5,687 bases of DNA from an uncultured Eubacteriales bacterium (GCA_902796285.1 CADBOH010000038.1:1-5687); one strand, 5' to 3'. Positions 1 to 5,687 are shown, counted from the first letter of the stretch. Notes: generated from the sequence alone by a model not told the origin. Made by a program: numbers and translations.

Positions 1-39
1 AGTAAATCTTTTAAGTCAAACATGCATGGTAAAGTTTAA
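1..39 (+). CDS. Possible C-terminal end of a gene starting left of the window
   Basis: The first frame reads 12 codons (SKSFKSNMHGKV) and then TAA at 37-39. This is too short to identify. The only support is a terminator in the same direction about 30 nt further on (67-107), which implies some + strand transcript arriving from the left. That transcript could equally end before the window, so this call is tentative. Confidence 0.2.
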   Translation, partial: SKSFKSNMHGKV

Positions 40-66
40 TTTTTGTTTCAAAACCTTTATTAATAC

Positions 67-107
67 AAGAAGCGATCCAACAACCAAGTTGATCGCCTCT
101 TTTTTTT
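67..107 (+). terminator. Rho-independent terminator for an upstream + strand gene
   Basis: The stem pairs GCGAT (72-76) with ATCGC (92-96) and CAAC (78-81) with GTTG (88-91), with one bulged C and a 6-nt loop. Beyond an A/C mismatch it extends with AAGA/TCTT, and it is followed by a run of T to 107. The T run lies on the + strand side, so it serves a transcript entering from the left. Read on the minus strand the hairpin is followed only by an imperfect run (TTCTTGTATT), so it may also weakly terminate the tRNA transcript. The T run ends at the first base of the tRNA-Cys CCA tail, so the two convergent units touch. Confidence 0.8.
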
Positions 108-181
108 GGAGGTACCACTCGGATTTGAACCGAGGAATAAAGGTTTTGCAGACCTTTGCCTTACCACTTGGCGATGGTACC
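107..181 (-). tRNA. tRNA-Cys (GCA), CCA encoded
   Basis: Read on the minus strand this folds as a complete cloverleaf: 7-bp acceptor stem GGTACCA/TGGTACC, 3-bp D stem with G18G19 in the loop, anticodon stem AAGGT/ACCTT around loop CTGCAAA (anticodon GCA), a 5-nt variable region, and T stem CTCGG/CCGAG around a normal TTCAAAT loop. The discriminator base is U73, the expected identity base for cysteine tRNAs, and CCA is encoded (107-109). The mature body is 72 nt (110-181). It lies 4 nt after the CCA of tRNA-Gly, so the two are surely one transcript processed into two tRNAs. Confidence 0.97.
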
Positions 182-185
182 ATTA

Positions 186-260
186 TGGAGCGGAAGACGG
201 GATTCGGACCCGCGACATTTGCCTTGGCAAGGCAACGCTCTACCACTGAGCCACTCCCGC
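186..260 (-). tRNA. tRNA-Gly (GCC), CCA encoded, with an unusual T loop
   Basis: On the minus strand the arms are: acceptor GCGGGAG/CTTCCGC (one G-U pair), D arm GCTC/GAGC with loop AGTGGTA, anticodon stem TTGCC/GGCAA around loop TTGCCAA (anticodon GCC), a 5-nt variable region, and T stem GCGGG/CCCGT. The discriminator is U73 and CCA is encoded (186-188), as usual for bacterial glycine tRNA. It is the first gene of the tRNA pair, about 44 nt after the predicted start of transcription. Oddity: the T loop reads TCCGAAT rather than TTCGAAT, so position 55, almost always U (pseudouridine), is C. G18 and G19 of the D loop are normal. Confidence 0.96.
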
Positions 261-310
261 ATAAGTTTGACACATTAATATTATATGTGTAAAGCAAGGT
301 TTGCTCTATT

Positions 311-339
311 AATATAGCAGATTATCTTAAAAAAATCAA
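311..339 (-). promoter_or_regulatory. Sigma-A promoter for the tRNA-Gly/tRNA-Cys unit
   Basis: On the minus strand there is a -35 box TTGATT (339 to 334), a 17-nt spacer and a -10 box TATATT (316 to 311). Transcription should start near 304, about 44 nt before tRNA-Gly. The predicted leader contains two small inverted repeats, AGCAA/TTGCT (293-305) and ACACAT/ATGTGT (270-290), possibly processing structures. A perfect TATAAT also occurs on this strand at 285 to 280 but lacks a good -35 box. Confidence 0.7.
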
Positions 340-417
340 CTGTTTTTATGTAAATTTTTAAAAATTCTTTTTTCACAATTTATATTAAAAGAATATTGTA
401 ATTCAACACTAAAAAAG

Positions 418-446
418 TTGACATGATTTTTTAAATTTGTTACAAT
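418..446 (+). promoter_or_regulatory. Strong sigma-A promoter for the membrane-protein pair
   Basis: There is a consensus -35 box TTGACA (418-423), a 17-nt spacer and a -10 box TACAAT (441-446). Transcription should start near 453, followed by the ribosome binding site AAAGGGGG (461-468) and the ATG at 473. It is divergent from the tRNA promoter, with about 79 nt of very AT-rich DNA between the two -35 boxes. That spacer includes the palindrome AATTTTTAAAAATT (353-366) and shows no recognisable operator. Confidence 0.85.
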
Positions 447-472
447 AAAAGCGAAATACTAAAGGGGGATTT

Positions 473-826
473 ATGGATGTGATGTTTTGGGTGTGGCTTG
501 GTATAATCGCCGCCTCAATAGTGATTGAAGTTTTCACATTGAAATTAATTCCTATTTGGTTTGCAATTGGGGCAATAATCCCTTTTATATTATCCATTTT
601 TAATATAAATTTTATTATTCAAATTATAATTTTTGCTGTAGCTGCCTTATTGTTGATTATTTTTGTTAGGAAATATGCACAAAGATTTTTGTTTGGTAAT
701 ATAACAACTAAAAAGTTGGAAGACAATGGCGATAGTCAGGAACAAACTGAAAATGAATCGCAAAATGAAGAGGATGATGAAATAATAATCCCCAAAAAAT
801 CCACAAATGTGGATGATCAAAATTGA
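473..826 (+). CDS. NfeD-like small membrane protein without the usual OB-fold domain
   Basis: This 117-residue protein has three predicted membrane helices (about residues 4-22, 25-43 and 47-66). The pattern around residues 7-34, with W-x-G, then IE (18-19) and IPIWFAIGA (26-34), matches the membrane part of NfeD/YbbK-family proteins. Those proteins usually partner SPFH/flotillin-like proteins in membrane microdomain or quality-control roles. In the family the helices are normally followed by a soluble OB-fold domain of roughly 60-70 residues. Here the chain instead ends in a hydrophilic tail that is strongly acidic at about 83-103 and then has a short basic stretch (PKKS). No SPFH gene adjoins it. 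The start at 473 is set by AAAGGGGG 4 nt upstream; the next in-frame ATG at 482 is too far from it. It is probably co-transcribed with the gene at 886. The family call is by pattern memory, not a search, and any function is inferred. Confidence 0.7.
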   Translation: MDVMFWVWLGIIAASIVIEVFTLKLIPIWFAIGAIIPFILSIFNINFIIQIIIFAVAALLLIIFVRKYAQRFLFGNITTKKLEDNGDSQEQTENESQNEEDDEIIIPKKSTNVDDQN

Positions 827-858
827 TTGTTACAACTGAAGTTTTTTGGTTGAAACAA
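827..858 (+). repeat. Inverted repeat in the gap between the two membrane-protein genes
   Basis: Directly after the TGA stop, TTGTTACAAC (827-836) can pair with GTTGAAACAA (849-858) with a single A/A mismatch, leaving a 12-nt loop that contains TTTTTT. No T run follows the stem, so it is not a standard terminator. It could stabilise the upstream message, attenuate read-through, or be a protein site. A TAAAAT at 859-864 could be a weak -10 box for the next gene, but no good -35 box is present. Confidence 0.45.
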
Positions 859-885
859 TAAAATTTTACAAAAGGAGGGAGAAGA

Positions 886-1335
886 ATGAAAAACGTTAGA
901 TCACTTATAATGAATTGTGTAATAGCTGCACTTGTAGTTTTAACAATTGGCTTCTTGGCAGGAAACTACGGTGGTATTGCGAATGGTTACGATTTTCTAA
1001 GTCTACTTGAGTATGTTAGCTTTGCTCCAGCAGATATGGGATTCTATATTGTATCAATTTTGCTTGTGTTAATATTAGTACTTATACTTTTCGTATTTGC
1101 TGTACTTGGCTTATTATGCGATTTCCAAGTTATCAAGTCAGAAAAAGTTGCAAAGATTTTTAGATTTGTTAAGTTGGTACTTGCTTGCTTGGTTTTTGTA
1201 ATCACAGTTGCTGCATTTATTATTGGATGTGTTGAAGGTGGATCAACTGGTTGGGCATCTATAATAAATTTAATTGTGGCTGTAGGATTAGTTGCTACAA
1301 CAGTTACAGATGTTGTTTTAGCTCGCAAGAAATAA
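886..1335 (+). CDS. Unrecognised four-helix integral membrane protein
   Basis: The product is 149 residues and very hydrophobic, with four predicted membrane helices at about 6-26, 52-78, 93-115 and 122-145. Positive charge lies at the N-terminus (KNVR), in the loop between helices 2 and 3 (KSEKVAKIFR, about 84-93) and at the C-terminus (ARKK). By the positive-inside rule both ends face the cytoplasm and the roughly 25-residue loop 27-51, which contains NYGG and aromatic residues, faces outward. There is no signal peptidase or lipobox motif and no catalytic motif I recognise. Two cysteines lie in or near helices (11 and 101), with others at 78 and 115. The start is well supported by AAAGGAGG (871-878) 7 nt upstream. 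It follows the NfeD-like gene by 59 nt and is closed by a strong terminator, so the two probably form an operon. No family or function can be assigned. Confidence 0.85.
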   Translation: MKNVRSLIMNCVIAALVVLTIGFLAGNYGGIANGYDFLSLLEYVSFAPADMGFYIVSILLVLILVLILFVFAVLGLLCDFQVIKSEKVAKIFRFVKLVLACLVFVITVAAFIIGCVEGGSTGWASIINLIVAVGLVATTVTDVVLARKK

Positions 1336-1351
1336 TTAAAAGCAAAATTAA

Positions 1352-1379
1352 AACACGACAAGATTGTCGTGTTTTTTTT
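1352..1379 (+). terminator. Rho-independent terminator after the membrane-protein pair
   Basis: A perfect 9-bp stem AACACGACA/TGTCGTGTT (1352-1360 and 1365-1373) with a 4-nt loop AGAT runs into T residues up to 1379. It lies 16 nt after the stop of the four-helix gene. It insulates the membrane-protein unit from valS. Confidence 0.93.
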
Positions 1380-1396
1380 ATAAACAATAAAATTGC

Positions 1397-1425
1397 TTGA
1401 TTTATAGTGTATTTTTGTATATAAT
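1397..1425 (+). promoter_or_regulatory. Sigma-A promoter for valS
   Basis: The -35 box is TTGATT (1397-1402), the spacer is 17 nt and the -10 box is a perfect TATAAT (1420-1425). Transcription should start near 1432, leaving a leader of only about 20 nt that consists mostly of the ribosome binding site AAGGAG (1440-1445). The distance from the previous terminator to the start codon is about 70 nt, so there is no space for a T-box leader. Confidence 0.8.
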
Positions 1426-1450
1426 TATACTTATATTTTAAGGAGAAAAC

Positions 1451-4051
1451 ATGGATAAAACATATTCACCAGAGCTTTTCGAAAGAGAAATTTATAACAA
1501 TTGGCTAGAAAAGGGTTACTTTGGCTCAAAACCAGACAACAGAAAGAGTTATACTATCGTTATGCCGCCTTGTAATGTTACCGGAAAGGCGCATATTGGG
1601 CATGCACTTGATAACACAATTCAAGATATTTTGATTAGAACAAAACGCATGCAGGGCGTTAATGCATTGTGGGTTCCAGGAACGGACCATGCCGCTATTG
1701 CCACTGAACAAGTTTTGGTTAAAGATCTTAAAAGAAACGGTCTTTCAAAAGAAAGTATTGGTAGAGAAGAGTTTTTAAAACGTGGATGGGATTGGTATGG
1801 CAAGTACACCCATGTTATTTGTGATCAATTAAAAATGCTTGGTATTTCTTGTGATTGGTCAAGGCTTGCTTTTACAATGGATGAAAATTTAAATCAGGCT
1901 GTAAGACATGTTTTTTGTGAATACTACAAAAATGGTTTGATTTATAAAGGAAAGAGAGTTGTAAATTATTGCCCAAGTTGTAAGACAACAATTTCTGATA
2001 ACGAAAACGTTCATGTTGATCAAAACACATATTTATGGTATATTAGATATCCTTTTGCTGATGGAAGTGGTGAAGTTGTTGTTGCAACAACTAGACCAGA
2101 AACACTATTTGGCGATACAGCAGTTGCAGTAAATCCTAATGATAAAAGATTTAAAGGACAAGTTGGCAAAGATTTGATCCTGCCTCTTGTAAATAAAAAA
2201 ATTAAGCTTATTGCTGATGATTATTGTGAAATTGGTTTTGGAACTGGCGCTGTAAAGATAACACCTGCACATGATCCAAACGACTATGAAGTTGGATTTA
2301 GACACAATCTAGAAATAATCAATTGTATTGACGATAATGGACTTTTAACCGACGCCGCAGGTGAATTCAAAGGGCTTGATAGAATCGAGGCGAGAAAGGC
2401 CATTGAAGAGGCTTTGGAAAAGGGTGGATATTTAATCAAGAAAGAAAAATATAAAAATCAAGTTGGTACTTGCGAAAGATGTGGCAGTTTTACTGAACCA
2501 AGAATTTCAACACAATGGTTTGTTAAAATGAAAGATTTAGCAAAGCCTGCTATTGAAGCCGTAAAAAATGGAGATTTAAAGTTCCATCCAAAAAGATATG
2601 AAAAAACATATTTAAATTGGCTTGAAAATATCCAAGATTGGTGTATTTCTCGTCAAATTTGGCTTGGGCATCGTATACCTGTTTATACATGCGAAAATGG
2701 GCATACATTTGCAAGTGAAGAAGAAAGACCAAAAAAATGTCCACATTGTGGGAACACTTATTTAACACAAGATAATGATGTTCTTGATACATGGTTCTCA
2801 TCTGCACTTTGGCCATTTTCAACACTTGGCTATCCAAATCAAACAGAGGATTTAAAATACTATTATCCAACATCAACACTTGTAACTGGTTATGATATTA
2901 TAACTTTCTGGGTTTCAAAGATGGTATTCTCAGGGATAAAATTTATGGGAGAGGTTCCTTTTAAGGATGTTGTAATCCATGGCATAGTTCGTGATAAACA
3001 TGGAATAAAAATGTCAAAACACTTGGGTAATGGTATTGATCCAATTGATATGATTGAAAAGTATGGTGCTGATGCATTGAGATTGAGCTTGGTTAATGGT
3101 ATGAGCATGGGTACTGATGTTAAGTATGATGAGGATAAGGCTAAGGACGCTAAAATCTTTATAAATAAACTTTACAATGCCAGCAAATTTGTTATTCAAA
3201 ACATAGCAGACATAAATATAAAACCACTAAATAAACTTGAACTGCAAGAAAAGGATAAGTGGATTTTGAATGAACTTGATTTGCTAATTAAAAACGTTAC
3301 AAAAAATATTGAAAAGTATACAATAGGCGTGGCAACTAGCAACTTAATTGAATTTACTGTATCAAAATTCTGTGATTGGTATATCGAGCTTACTAAGGTT
3401 GACTTGTATGGTGAGGATAAAGATAGAAAGGGTGTTGCCCAAAATGTGCTTTACTATGTTTTGGATGCATTGCTTAAATTGTTTCATCCATTTATTCCAT
3501 TAGTAACCGAATATATTTATCAAAACCTTCCACAGCATGAAGAAACTATTATGTTGACAAAATATCCTAAGAAGCTTAATTTAAAGGATCTAACAAATAA
3601 TTTTGCTGATATAATTGAACTTATTAAATCGATTCGAAATGCAAGAGCAGAGTTTAATGTGCCAGATAACAAGAGGACATCTTTATATATAAAACTTGAA
3701 GGTGAAGATGCCGAGATAAGCAAAAACTTGCAGGAGATAGCAAAGCTTGCATATGGCACAACCGCGCAAATAGTTAATAAAGAACCTCAAGAAAAGTGTG
3801 TGAAGATTATTTGCAAAAACGCAGTTGTATATATCCCAATGGGAGAACTTGTTGATTCAAACAAAGAAAAAGAACGCTTAGAAAAAGAAATTGAAAGCGT
3901 AAAATTTGAAATTCAAAGATCTAAAAAGATGCTATCCAACGAAGGATTTGTTGCAAAAGCCCCAGCGGCTTTAATTGAAAAAGAAAGAGAAAAACTTGCA
4001 GTAAATACTCAAACTCTTGAAAAATTAACTGAGCAGTTGAAAAATGTATAA
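1451..4051 (+). CDS. valS: Valyl-tRNA synthetase (class I)
   Basis: This cytoplasmic enzyme attaches valine to tRNA-Val using ATP and hydrolyses mischarged threonine. At 866 residues it is full length for a Gram-positive ValRS. In order: the HIGH motif (48-51) after PPCNVTG (39-45); a Cys pair at 174/177; the CP1 editing domain with TTRPETLFGDTAV (213-225) and GTGAVKITPAHDPND (264-278); further Cys pairs at 341/344 and 430/433 plus C414, probably zinc sites; CISRQIWLGHRIP (398-410); DTWFSSALWPFSTLG (446-460); the KMSKS-type loop at 520-524; the anticodon-binding helical domain (SKFCDWYIELTK, 638-649); and the C-terminal coiled-coil arm (about 803-866) with the typical NEGFVAKAP. The KMSKS loop reads KMSKH, and the first motif has PPC where PPP is usual. 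The start follows AAGGAG by 5 nt. It is a single-gene unit with its own promoter and terminator; folC, a common downstream neighbour, is absent. Confidence 0.98.
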   Translation: MDKTYSPELFEREIYNNWLEKGYFGSKPDNRKSYTIVMPPCNVTGKAHIGHALDNTIQDILIRTKRMQGVNALWVPGTDHAAIATEQVLVKDLKRNGLSKESIGREEFLKRGWDWYGKYTHVICDQLKMLGISCDWSRLAFTMDENLNQAVRHVFCEYYKNGLIYKGKRVVNYCPSCKTTISDNENVHVDQNTYLWYIRYPFADGSGEVVVATTRPETLFGDTAVAVNPNDKRFKGQVGKDLILPLVNKKIKLIADDYCEIGFGTGAVKITPAHDPNDYEVGFRHNLEIINCIDDNGLLTDAAGEFKGLDRIEARKAIEEALEKGGYLIKKEKYKNQVGTCERCGSFTEPRISTQWFVKMKDLAKPAIEAVKNGDLKFHPKRYEKTYLNWLENIQDWCISRQIWLGHRIPVYTCENGHTFASEEERPKKCPHCGNTYLTQDNDVLDTWFSSALWPFSTLGYPNQTEDLKYYYPTSTLVTGYDIITFWVSKMVFSGIKFMGEVPFKDVVIHGIVRDKHGIKMSKHLGNGIDPIDMIEKYGADALRLSLVNGMSMGTDVKYDEDKAKDAKIFINKLYNASKFVIQNIADINIKPLNKLELQEKDKWILNELDLLIKNVTKNIEKYTIGVATSNLIEFTVSKFCDWYIELTKVDLYGEDKDRKGVAQNVLYYVLDALLKLFHPFIPLVTEYIYQNLPQHEETIMLTKYPKKLNLKDLTNNFADIIELIKSIRNARAEFNVPDNKRTSLYIKLEGEDAEISKNLQEIAKLAYGTTAQIVNKEPQEKCVKIICKNAVVYIPMGELVDSNKEKERLEKEIESVKFEIQRSKKMLSNEGFVAKAPAALIEKEREKLAVNTQTLEKLTEQLKNV

Positions 4052-4066
4052 CACAATATCTAGTAT

Positions 4067-4096
4067 GTTGTTTCAATAACAACAACAAATATGTTG
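4067..4096 (+). repeat. Overlapping short inverted repeats after valS
   Basis: GTTGTT (4067-4072) pairs with AACAAC (4078-4083) around a 5-nt loop, and CAACA (4083-4087) can pair with TGTTG (4092-4096). Adjoining copies of TATGTTG (4064-4070 and 4090-4096) allow alternative pairings. No T run follows either hairpin, and the true terminator comes just after. TTGTTTCAA (4068-4076) also occurs, reverse-complemented, in the right arm of the inverted repeat at 827-858. It lies in the 3' untranslated part of the valS message, with no function evident. Confidence 0.35.
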
Positions 4097-4102
4097 AAAA
4101 AG

Positions 4103-4136
4103 AAAAACATTTCAGAAAAGTCTGAAATGTTTTTTT
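4103..4136. terminator. Bidirectional terminator shared by valS and the ABC transporter gene
   Basis: A perfect 10-bp stem ACATTTCAGA/TCTGAAATGT (4107-4116 and 4121-4130) with a 4-nt loop is flanked by A residues on the left (4103-4107) and T residues on the right (4131-4136). It therefore gives a hairpin plus U run on either strand. It ends valS on the + strand and the ABC gene on the minus strand. The T run overlaps the minus-strand TAA stop (4137 to 4135), so the ABC gene has almost no 3' untranslated region before its terminator. Confidence 0.93.
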
Positions 4137-5687
4137 ATTCACGTCTTAAACTTTCAACTGGATCAAGTTTTGCTGCCTTTGATGATGGATATAATCCAGC
4201 AATTACACTTATCACAACGCTTATTCCAAATGCAATCGCGAAATAGTGCCATAACATTCTAAGTGGGGCGACTCCAAGCAGTGCTTTAAGAACTAGCATT
4301 AGAATTCCACCAATTCCAAGTGACAAAAGTATTCCTGTTAGTCCGCTTAAAACGCCAATTAAAAAGCTTTCTGTACTAAAAATAAGTTTTATATCTCGTT
4401 TTCTCGCTCCAATACTCTTTAATACACCGATTTCTCTTGTTCGTTCTGCAACGCTCATGTAAAGAACAACAAGTATCATTATAAGTGCTACAAATAGTGA
4501 AATACCTGAAATGATTGCAAGTGCAAGTGAAAATGTTGAAAGCATTTCATTAAACATGGCTTCAAGTTGCTCTTCAACTGAACCAGAGAGATCCTTTCTA
4601 TTTGCTTTAATATAAGAGTCAATCAAATTTTTTGTTTCTTTACTATCTGCTTTAATAAATAATAGCGAAGGGGAGATCCCTGTTGGCGTTAATCCTGCAT
4701 TTTGCTCGGCCTCAATTACGCACGCATCTAAGTAGTCATAATCAACATACATAACAAGCATTGATGAGAATATTGAAACATCTATTACAGCAGAGACTGT
4801 TACAACTTTTGTTATTGGAACATAAATGTTTCCTACCTTAAAATTCACACTTAATGTAACTTCTTTTCCAACAACTTGACTTGGTTCATCAACTCCAAAG
4901 AATTTGCATGCTGCTTCTGAAAGCATAATTTCGTTTTCGCCCGATATGTGACCATTTTTGGATATGATTTTTGATTCACTATAATATGGTGGTGTAGTGT
5001 AAGTGTAGATAATTGCACCCGTTTTAGGGGTTTCCATTTCTTCTGTTTGATAAATTATGTTTCCTTGCCCCATAGTTGCTATACTAAATCCATAAGTTAG
5101 GTTTTGATTTTCTCCATCAACTTCCACAGTAAAGTTATTATTTTTTGTAGCAAGATAATCATTGATTTCGTCAGCAATTTCAGTTATTTCTGGATTAGTA
5201 AAAATTCTTGGAGTGAGCATTGCGTTGCCATCTTCTAGGTCATGCCCATCTCTATCTTTTCCACTTTTTGAAATTGTGGTATAAGTTGGATTTGAGTATT
5301 CAGATGCTTGCGACGAAATGTATCCGGTAAGACCTGAGCCAAAAGAAAGCATAAGTATCATTGCAATTAGTGAAATTGAAACACCAACAGCCATCAAAAT
5401 ATTTTTAACTTTGCTTGCCCACATGTTATGTAAAGATAACTTTAATGCTGATAATAGTGTTAAGTGGCCCTCTTTTTTTGCTTCTTTTTTATGCGACAAT
5501 TCAGTTAATTCGTTGGTTTTTTCTTCTTTTTGATAATTTGCATTTGATTCATCACGTATTATTTTCCCATCCGATATTTCAACGATTCTAGATGAAATTT
5601 TTGCCACTTTTTCAGAGTGTGTAACCATAATAACAAGTTTGCCCTCATCTGCTATTTCTTTTAACAGGGCAAGAATTTGTGTTGTGG
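4135..5687 (-). CDS. MacB-type ABC transporter, ATPase-permease fusion (5' end outside window)
   Basis: The frame is open to the right edge, so the start is missing; 516 residues are visible. Residue numbers here count from the Met encoded at 5628, which is internal and not the start. Before it the frame reads TTQILALLKEIADEGKLVI, then MVTHSE: the end of an ABC ATPase just past the D-loop, with the H-loop His at 4. ISDGKI (18-23) closes the ATPase, and a charged linker (about 28-54) leads to membrane helix 1 (74-98). A large extracytoplasmic domain (about 99-364) follows, then helices at about 365-390, 418-445 and 458-480. The permease signatures ERTREIGVLKSIGARKRDI (395-413) and GLYPSSKAAKLDPVESLRRE (478-497) are classic FtsX/MacB family. 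This layout suggests a mechanotransmission exporter working as a dimer in the cytoplasmic membrane. The substrate is not visible; peptides, antibiotics or lipoproteins are the family's usual range. It is convergent with valS and ends at the shared terminator. Confidence 0.93.
   Translation of the reverse strand, partial: TTQILALLKEIADEGKLVIMVTHSEKVAKISSRIVEISDGKIIRDESNANYQKEEKTNELTELSHKKEAKKEGHLTLLSALKLSLHNMWASKVKNILMAVGVSISLIAMILMLSFGSGLTGYISSQASEYSNPTYTTISKSGKDRDGHDLEDGNAMLTPRIFTNPEITEIADEINDYLATKNNNFTVEVDGENQNLTYGFSIATMGQGNIIYQTEEMETPKTGAIIYTYTTPPYYSESKIISKNGHISGENEIMLSEAACKFFGVDEPSQVVGKEVTLSVNFKVGNIYVPITKVVTVSAVIDVSIFSSMLVMYVDYDYLDACVIEAEQNAGLTPTGISPSLLFIKADSKETKNLIDSYIKANRKDLSGSVEEQLEAMFNEMLSTFSLALAIISGISLFVALIMILVVLYMSVAERTREIGVLKSIGARKRDIKLIFSTESFLIGVLSGLTGILLSLGIGGILMLVLKALLGVAPLRMLWHYFAIAFGISVVISVIAGLYPSSKAAKLDPVESLRRE

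Noticed and set aside
16..297. Open reading frames on both strands across 16-297
   Set aside because: They lie over two complete tRNA genes, lack ribosome binding sites and encode no recognisable protein. The tRNA cloverleaves explain the sequence fully.
340..417. AT-rich palindrome AATTTTTAAAAATT (353-366) between the divergent promoters as an operator
   Set aside because: A/T runs of this kind are expected in such AT-rich DNA. It sits far from both -10 boxes and resembles no known operator; at most it may act as an upstream promoter element.
801..812. Perfect short palindrome CCACAAATGTGG inside the NfeD-like gene
   Set aside because: It is short, lies within coding sequence, has no T run after it, and is close to what chance gives in a sequence this long.
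700..885. A frameshifted remnant of the missing OB-fold domain after the NfeD-like helices
   Set aside because: The acidic tail reads through in frame to a clean stop. The remaining gap is 59 nt and contains no sequence resembling the domain in any frame.
3520..4142. Minus-strand open frames inside valS
   Set aside because: They are shadows of a well-supported ValRS frame, with no ribosome binding sites and no recognisable products.
4135..5628. Treating the Met encoded at 5628 as the true start of the ABC gene
   Set aside because: The frame is open upstream to the window edge and encodes the preceding part of an ABC ATPase (TTQILALL, then the beta strand before the H-loop). No ribosome binding site precedes that Met.

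Overview
The window looks like ordinary chromosome from an AT-rich bacterium, most likely an uncultured member of the Bacillota (Clostridia-like). The support is the strong A+T bias, AAGGAGG-type ribosome binding sites, clear sigma-A promoters with 17-nt spacers, T-tailed terminators and CCA-encoding tRNA genes. TGA is used as a stop (gene ending at 826) and Trp is read from TGG, so the standard bacterial code applies and mycoplasma-type recoding does not. The genus cannot be named from the sequence alone.

Layout, left to right. Positions 1-107 hold the possible tail of a + strand gene from outside the window and a + strand terminator. Positions 107-260 hold two tandem minus-strand tRNA genes, Gly(GCC) followed in transcription order by Cys(GCA), driven by a promoter at 311-339. 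A divergent promoter at 418-446 reads right into two small membrane-protein genes. The first (473-826) is an NfeD-like membrane segment whose usual soluble domain is replaced by an acidic tail. The second (886-1335) is an unrecognised four-helix membrane protein. A strong terminator (1352-1379) closes this pair. valS (valyl-tRNA synthetase, 1451-4051) follows with its own promoter and a very short leader. A shared bidirectional terminator (4103-4136) separates valS from a convergent minus-strand gene running off the right edge. That gene is a MacB-type ABC transporter with the ATPase and FtsX-like permease fused in one chain; only the end of the ATPase and the whole permease are visible.

The genes form four separate transcription units and do not make an obvious pathway. 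Two tRNA genes and a tRNA synthetase share the theme of translation. The small membrane proteins and the ABC transporter are envelope functions. I found no mobile element, CRISPR array, toxin-antitoxin pair, phage gene or clear novel multi-gene system. The points worth a second look are local: a tRNA-Gly with C instead of the near-universal U at position 55, a ValRS with KMSKH in place of KMSKS and no room for a T-box leader, and an NfeD-like protein lacking the OB-fold domain and any adjacent SPFH partner.
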